From: Leucobacter sp. wl10 | GTDB lineage: Bacteria; Actinomycetota; Actinomycetes; Actinomycetales; Microbacteriaceae | NCBI RefSeq assembly: GCF_003569785.1 | Contig: NZ_KZ983990.1 | Span: 62,001-126,000, forward strand | Reading direction: 5' to 3' | DNA length: 64,000 bases | In this document: positions 60,615-64,000 of the stretch, in pieces | How positions within the stretch are numbered: the stretch's first letter is position 1 | Layout: the number at the start of each line of letters is the position of its first letter | The notes under the pieces: model-generated | Databases searched by the model: none | Told to the model about the DNA's origin: nothing | The model's input: the letters and a program-made list of their open reading frames with translations, nothing else | Made by a program: the position numbers and the translations under genes

Positions 60615-61526
60615 GTGAGAATTCTCGGCCTCGGCGACAACATCGTCGACCGCTTTCTCGACCGCGGCACCGATTACCCCGGCGGCAACGCCGTCAACGT
60701 CGCCGTACACGCGCACCGCCTGGGAGCCGAGTCCGGCTACCTCGGGGTGTTCGGCGACGACGAGGCCGGAGACTTCCTGCGCCGGGCCGTCGCGGCGGAG
60801 GGCGTGGACCTCGGCCGCTCGATCGTGCGCGAGGGCGAATCCGGGGTCACCTCGCTGCACGTCGTCGACGGAGACCGCACCTTCCTCGGATGGAACGGCG
60901 GCGGCGTCACCGTGCGCGAGCCCATCGACCTCGACGACGGCCGGCTCGACTACGTCGCCGGTTTCGACCTCGTCCACACGAGCGTGTACTCCGGCATCTT
61001 GCCCGAGCTCTCCCGCCTCGCGGGACTCCAGACGCTCGTCGGCTTCGACTTCTCCTCGGAGCCCGAGCATCGCACGGAGGGCTACTTCGCACGGGTCGCC
61101 CCCCACATCGACCTCGCGCTGATCTCCTGCTCGGAGCAGAGCGAGGCCGAGACGCACGCGATCCTCGACTCCCTCATCTCGCACGGGGCCGCACTCGCCC
61201 TCGCGACCCGCGGCACCGACGGCGCCGTCGTGGCGGACGGCGCGCACCGGGTCTCGGAGCCCGCTCTGCTCATCGAGAATCCGACGAGCATCGTCGACAC
61301 CATGGGCTGCGGCGACGCCTTCGTGACCGGGTTCATCGTGCACCTGCTCGGCATCGGCTGGTCCCGCGACCGCTCCCCGAGCGCCGAGGAGCTGCGAGAC
61401 GCGCTGCGCGCCGGGGCCTCGGCATCGCGCGACCAGTGCTTCGTCGAGGCCGCCTTCGGGCGGGGCCGGGCGACGCCCGCCGAGCCCGCGGCGTCGGAGC
61501 CACGCACTCCGGAGCCCACGCTCTAG
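60615..61526 (+). CDS. PfkB-family kinase, FrlD-like (fructosamine 6-kinase)
   Basis: A 303-residue ribokinase-fold kinase. GLGDNIVDRF and DYPGGNAVNVAVHAHRLGAE match FrlD closely (GDNCVDIY, SGGNAVNVAVYCTRYG). The anion hole and catalytic Asp lie in IVDTMGCGDAFVTGF, a variant of DTMGAGDSFIAGF. It should phosphorylate the fructosamine at C6 and feed the deglycase encoded 122 bp upstream. GTG 60615 follows GAGAGGAG. Confidence 0.9.
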   Translation: MRILGLGDNIVDRFLDRGTDYPGGNAVNVAVHAHRLGAESGYLGVFGDDEAGDFLRRAVAAEGVDLGRSIVREGESGVTSLHVVDGDRTFLGWNGGGVTVREPIDLDDGRLDYVAGFDLVHTSVYSGILPELSRLAGLQTLVGFDFSSEPEHRTEGYFARVAPHIDLALISCSEQSEAETHAILDSLISHGAALALATRGTDGAVVADGAHRVSEPALLIENPTSIVDTMGCGDAFVTGFIVHLLGIGWSRDRSPSAEELRDALRAGASASRDQCFVEAAFGRGRATPAEPAASEPRTPEPTL

Positions 61527-61552
61527 ACTGGAGACTCCACAGAGGAGGGACA

Positions 61553-62650
61553 TTGGGCAGAGCTCGATCATCCTCCCCCACGATCTCCGAGGTCGCCGCC
61601 GCCGCCGGTGTCGGCCGCGCGACCGCCGCGAGAACGCTCGGGGGTTACGGATACGTGAGCGCGGAGATGCGCGAACGGGTCCTCACCGCCGCGGAACAGC
61701 TCGGCTATAGGGCGAACCAGCTGGCGCGCAGCGTCTCCACGGGCGTGAGCCACACGATCGGCGTGGTCGTCGCCGACATCTCCAATCCCTTCTTCGGCGG
61801 GGTGGTGCGGGGCGTCTCCGAGGTCGCGAGCGCCCGGGGCTTCGATGCGCTCGTCATCAGCACGTACGAGCATCTCGACGAGGAGGTGGCGGCCGTGAAC
61901 GTGCTCGTCGACAAGCGGGTCGACGGCATCATCCTCTCCTCCGCGGCGTGCGATCCCGCCTCCACCGCCCACCTGCAGCTCGCCCGAGACCAAGACATCC
62001 CGCTCGTGCTGCTCGACCGCCTCATCCACGGCGTCGAGCTCGATGCCGTCGTCATCGAGAACCGCTCCGCCGCTCGCACCGCCACCACCCGGCTGATCAC
62101 CGCGGGGCACACGCGCGTCGGGTTCGTGTGGGGCCCGCCCATCGCCGAGCGCCCCCGTTTCAGGCGAGAGCTCGTCGACGCCGCCGCGCGCAACCTCTGG
62201 ACCGACGGCGAGCGCCTCATGGGCTATCTCGACGCCCTCGACGACTCGGCCCTTCCGGTCGACCCCGACCTGGTCACCGTCGGCCCGAAGACCGAGGAGC
62301 ACGCGTACGACGAAGTCGCGCGCATGCTCGCCCTCGACGACCCGCCCACGGCGTTCTTCTGCACCGAGACCGACGCGCTCACCGGCACGCTCCACGCGCT
62401 CCGCGACGCCGGCCTCCCGATCCCCTCGCGGGTCTCGGTCATCGGCTTCGACGACAGCTCCTGGGCCGCCGTGATGGATCCGCCGCTCACGATGGTCGAG
62501 CAGCCGATGCTCGAGCTCGGCCGGTGCGCCGCCGAGCTGCTGCTCGCCCGCATCGACGGCGACGGCGACGGCGACGGCGAGGGTCAGCACACGCAGATGG
62601 AGCTGCAGGCGAGGCTCATCGAGCGCGAGTCCGTCGCGCCGCCGCGATGA
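61553..62650 (+). CDS. LacI-family transcriptional regulator
   Basis: A 365-residue LacI/PurR-type repressor. The helix-turn-helix and hinge are TISEVAAAAGVGRATAARTL, GYVSAEMRERVLTAAEQLGY and RANQLARSV. The periplasmic-binding-like domain begins TIGVVVADISNPFFGGVVRG and ends SVIGFDDSSWAAVMDPPLTM. The start is TTG 61553 after an ideal GAGGAGGGA. Four GACGGC repeats give a Asp-Gly run near the C-terminus (62555-62578). It probably controls the two operators at 59266 and 59443. Confidence 0.93.
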   Translation: MGRARSSSPTISEVAAAAGVGRATAARTLGGYGYVSAEMRERVLTAAEQLGYRANQLARSVSTGVSHTIGVVVADISNPFFGGVVRGVSEVASARGFDALVISTYEHLDEEVAAVNVLVDKRVDGIILSSAACDPASTAHLQLARDQDIPLVLLDRLIHGVELDAVVIENRSAARTATTRLITAGHTRVGFVWGPPIAERPRFRRELVDAAARNLWTDGERLMGYLDALDDSALPVDPDLVTVGPKTEEHAYDEVARMLALDDPPTAFFCTETDALTGTLHALRDAGLPIPSRVSVIGFDDSSWAAVMDPPLTMVEQPMLELGRCAAELLLARIDGDGDGDGEGQHTQMELQARLIERESVAPPR

Positions 62651-62673
62651 ACCGGCCGACCGCCGCCCCCGCG

Positions 62674-63423
62674 CTACCGCTGACGGAGCACGCTGAACGA
62701 GATCTCGTCCCCCCGGTGGTAGTCGCGCGCGTAGAGCACACGGCGTCCCTCCTTCGTCAGGCCGACCTCGGTCACGAGCAACCAGGGACCGAGACCCTCG
62801 AGACCGTGCCGTTCGCGCCACCCCTGCGGCAGCTCCGCAGCGGATATGGTGGCGAGCGACGAGCGCACGTGCTGTCCGTGGGCCGCGAGCGCCGCGGTCA
62901 GGGACCCGCTCCAGTCCCGGTACTCGATGGGACCGGGCAGCAACTCGCGCGGGATCGTGTTCTCGCTGACGACGAGCGGCTGATCGTCACCGAACCGGAT
63001 CCGCAGCAGCCGGATCACCGGGTCCCCGGGCGCGAGCTCCAGCGCTTCGGCCTCCGGTTCGGCCGCGTCGCCCTCGGAGACGTCGAGCACCGCGCTCGTC
63101 ACGGCGTAGCCGCGCGCCGCCAGCATCTCGGTGATGCTCTCGTACTTCGTCATGGGGCGTTCGAGACTCAGCGATGCCGACGCCGAGATGAAGCGCCCCT
63201 GGCCCTGCACGGCGACGACGACGCCCTCCTGCTCCAGACGGCGCAGAGCCTCGCGCACCGTGGAGCGCGAGACGCCGAAGAGGTCTGACAACTCGGCCTC
63301 CGTGTGCAGGCGGTCGCCCGGCCGGAGTCCGAGCTGCTCGACGAGCTGCAGCACCCGGCCGTAGGCGCGATCCACGGCGCTGATGGGCGCCCGATCCGCC
63401 GATCCCCTCGCAGCCGACCGCAT
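62674..63423 (-). CDS. GntR-family regulator with UTRA domain
   Basis: A 249-residue GntR/HutC-type regulator. The N-terminal winged helix (LRPGDRLHTEAELSDLFGVS, RSTVREALRRLEQEGVV) is followed by a UTRA ligand domain (TKYESITEMLAARGYAVTSA, then PLVVSENTIPRELLPGP). ATG 63423 was selected because the preceding frame is low-complexity. It is divergent from the second SIS gene, whose promoter has two palindromes. It may sense a sugar-amine phosphate, as FrlR does. Confidence 0.9.
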   Translation of the reverse strand: MRSAARGSADRAPISAVDRAYGRVLQLVEQLGLRPGDRLHTEAELSDLFGVSRSTVREALRRLEQEGVVVAVQGQGRFISASASLSLERPMTKYESITEMLAARGYAVTSAVLDVSEGDAAEPEAEALELAPGDPVIRLLRIRFGDDQPLVVSENTIPRELLPGPIEYRDWSGSLTAALAAHGQHVRSSLATISAAELPQGWRERHGLEGLGPWLLVTEVGLTKEGRRVLYARDYHRGDEISFSVLRQR

Positions 63424-63504
63424 CGCTCTCCCATCCTCGGCGGATCCCGAGCGGAATCCGCGACCATACCGGCGACCATAGCATCTTCGCACGACCTGGC
63501 GAGG

Positions 63505-63516
63505 TTGATCCGACAA
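63505..63516. promoter_or_regulatory. GntR operator copy 1
   Basis: TTGATCCGACAA is a one-base-expanded copy of the palindrome at 63526. The two lie 21 bp apart, two helical turns, between the GntR and SIS genes. Confidence 0.5.
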
Positions 63517-63525
63517 ATGCTAGAG

Positions 63526-63536
63526 TTGTCCGACAA
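63526..63536. promoter_or_regulatory. GntR operator copy 2
   Basis: TTGTCCGACAA is a perfect palindrome (TTGTC/GACAA around one central base), 25 bp before the SIS gene start. It is the likely site of the divergent GntR regulator. Confidence 0.65.
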
Positions 63537-63561
63537 GTAGTTGAGAAGACGGACAGGAGCA

Positions 63562-64000
63562 ATGATGCTGAACTTCGACCCCGCCCACTACCTCGCCGTG
63601 CAGAGGGGCGCGGTCGCCCTCGCCGCCCCCATCCGCGAGACGGTCGGGCGACTGCTCAGAGACGGCGCCCCGAACGTCTTCTTCACCGGGGCGGGCGGCG
63701 TGAACCTGCTCATGCTCCCGGCGGCCCGCCTGCTGCAGACGCGCTCGACCTTTCCGGCGCACGTCGAGATGGGCGCCGAGATCGTGAACACCGGCAGCGC
63801 GCATCTCGGCCCCGGATCGATCGCCGTCTTCCCCTCGGTCTCCGGCACCACCAAGGAGGCCATCGCCGCCATCGAGTTCGCGAGGGAGCGCGGCGCGACG
63901 ATCCTCAGCCTCACCGCGAAGCCCGATACGCCCATCGCGCGGCTCGCCGACGTCAGCTTCGCGAACGACTGCGCAGATCCGACCTCGAGCGAGAACTTCG
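63562..64000 (+). CDS. Second SIS-domain protein, N-terminal part (runs off the window)
   Basis: The first 146 codons of a SIS-domain protein are visible and open to the right edge. NVFFTGAGGVNLLMLPAARL and AVFPSVSGTTKEAIAAIEFA with GATILSLTAKPDTPIA are the sugar-isomerase domain. GGACAGGAGC precedes ATG 63562 (an alternative ATG is the next codon). It resembles the FrlB-like protein at 59492 and probably starts a second sugar-amine operon under the divergent GntR regulator. Confidence 0.9.
   Translation, partial: MMLNFDPAHYLAVQRGAVALAAPIRETVGRLLRDGAPNVFFTGAGGVNLLMLPAARLLQTRSTFPAHVEMGAEIVNTGSAHLGPGSIAVFPSVSGTTKEAIAAIEFARERGATILSLTAKPDTPIARLADVSFANDCADPTSSENF

Noticed and set aside
1-64000. 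CRISPR arrays and ribosomal RNA genes
   Set aside because: No regularly spaced direct repeats and no rRNA-like sequence were seen; the only structured RNA gene supported is tRNA-Tyr.

Overview
The window is high-GC actinobacterial DNA. The gene set and local order (a stand-alone purA with DUF3151, an Rv2578c-type radical SAM protein, DUF3618/holin-like/YtxH small envelope genes, a class II glycyl-tRNA synthetase) fit Microbacteriaceae, most likely Leucobacter or a close relative. The species cannot be fixed from sequence reading alone. Coding density is high, with many ATGA or TGATG start-stop overlaps and several GTG/TTG starts.

Region 1 (1-27 kb) is mostly core and regulatory genes. It holds a DNA-repair corner (3-methyladenine glycosylase end, radical SAM gene with an SOS-box-like palindrome), chorismate mutase, purA and DUF3151. 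Next come a proline iminopeptidase beside a wrecked serine recombinase, YajQ, a DctA/GltP-type symporter, and a YCII protein paired with an ECF sigma factor. Two ABC exporters follow, one with a GntR/YtrA regulator and one with a two-component system. The rest of the region has a siderophore-interacting protein, threonine aldolase, a divergent LysE/LysG pair, an AEC transporter, nitroreductase, uroporphyrinogen-III synthase, three small envelope genes, a protoporphyrinogen-oxidase-like protein, a CPBP protease and glyS.

Region 2 (27-45 kb) looks like an accessory catabolic island. A seven-gene minus-strand operon runs from an NtaA/SnaA/DszA-type flavin monooxygenase through flavin reductase, SnoaL-like protein, 2-oxo-enoate hydratase, semialdehyde dehydrogenase and FAH-family hydrolase to an MHS transporter. 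Divergent from it are an HpcH-type aldolase and a FAD amine oxidase. A ProVWX-type betaine importer, a LysR and an IclR regulator, a cupin and a NUDIX protein complete the set. A 15-bp palindrome close to GTTCATTnAACGAAC recurs at the cupin/NUDIX, importer and monooxygenase/aldolase promoters, so these units probably form one regulon. The best inference is uptake and ring-opening degradation of a quaternary or N-heterocyclic compound, reminiscent of trigonelline catabolism, down to pyruvate and a semialdehyde.

Region 3 (46-49 kb) is an island scar: small hypothetical genes, an IS3-family orfA with truncated orfB, and a broken tyrosine recombinase abutting the 3' end of tRNA-Tyr.

Region 4 (49.6-64 kb) opens with a 1232-residue PutA homologue that has lost the catalytic residues of both domains. 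An inactivated Lrp-type regulator follows. Then comes a fructosamine (Amadori product) utilisation locus: sarcosine-oxidase-like flavoprotein, FrlC-like epimerase, ABC importer without its own ATPase, FrlB-like SIS deglycase, FrlD-like kinase and LacI regulator with two identical operators in the divergent promoter. A GntR regulator and a second, truncated SIS gene close the window.
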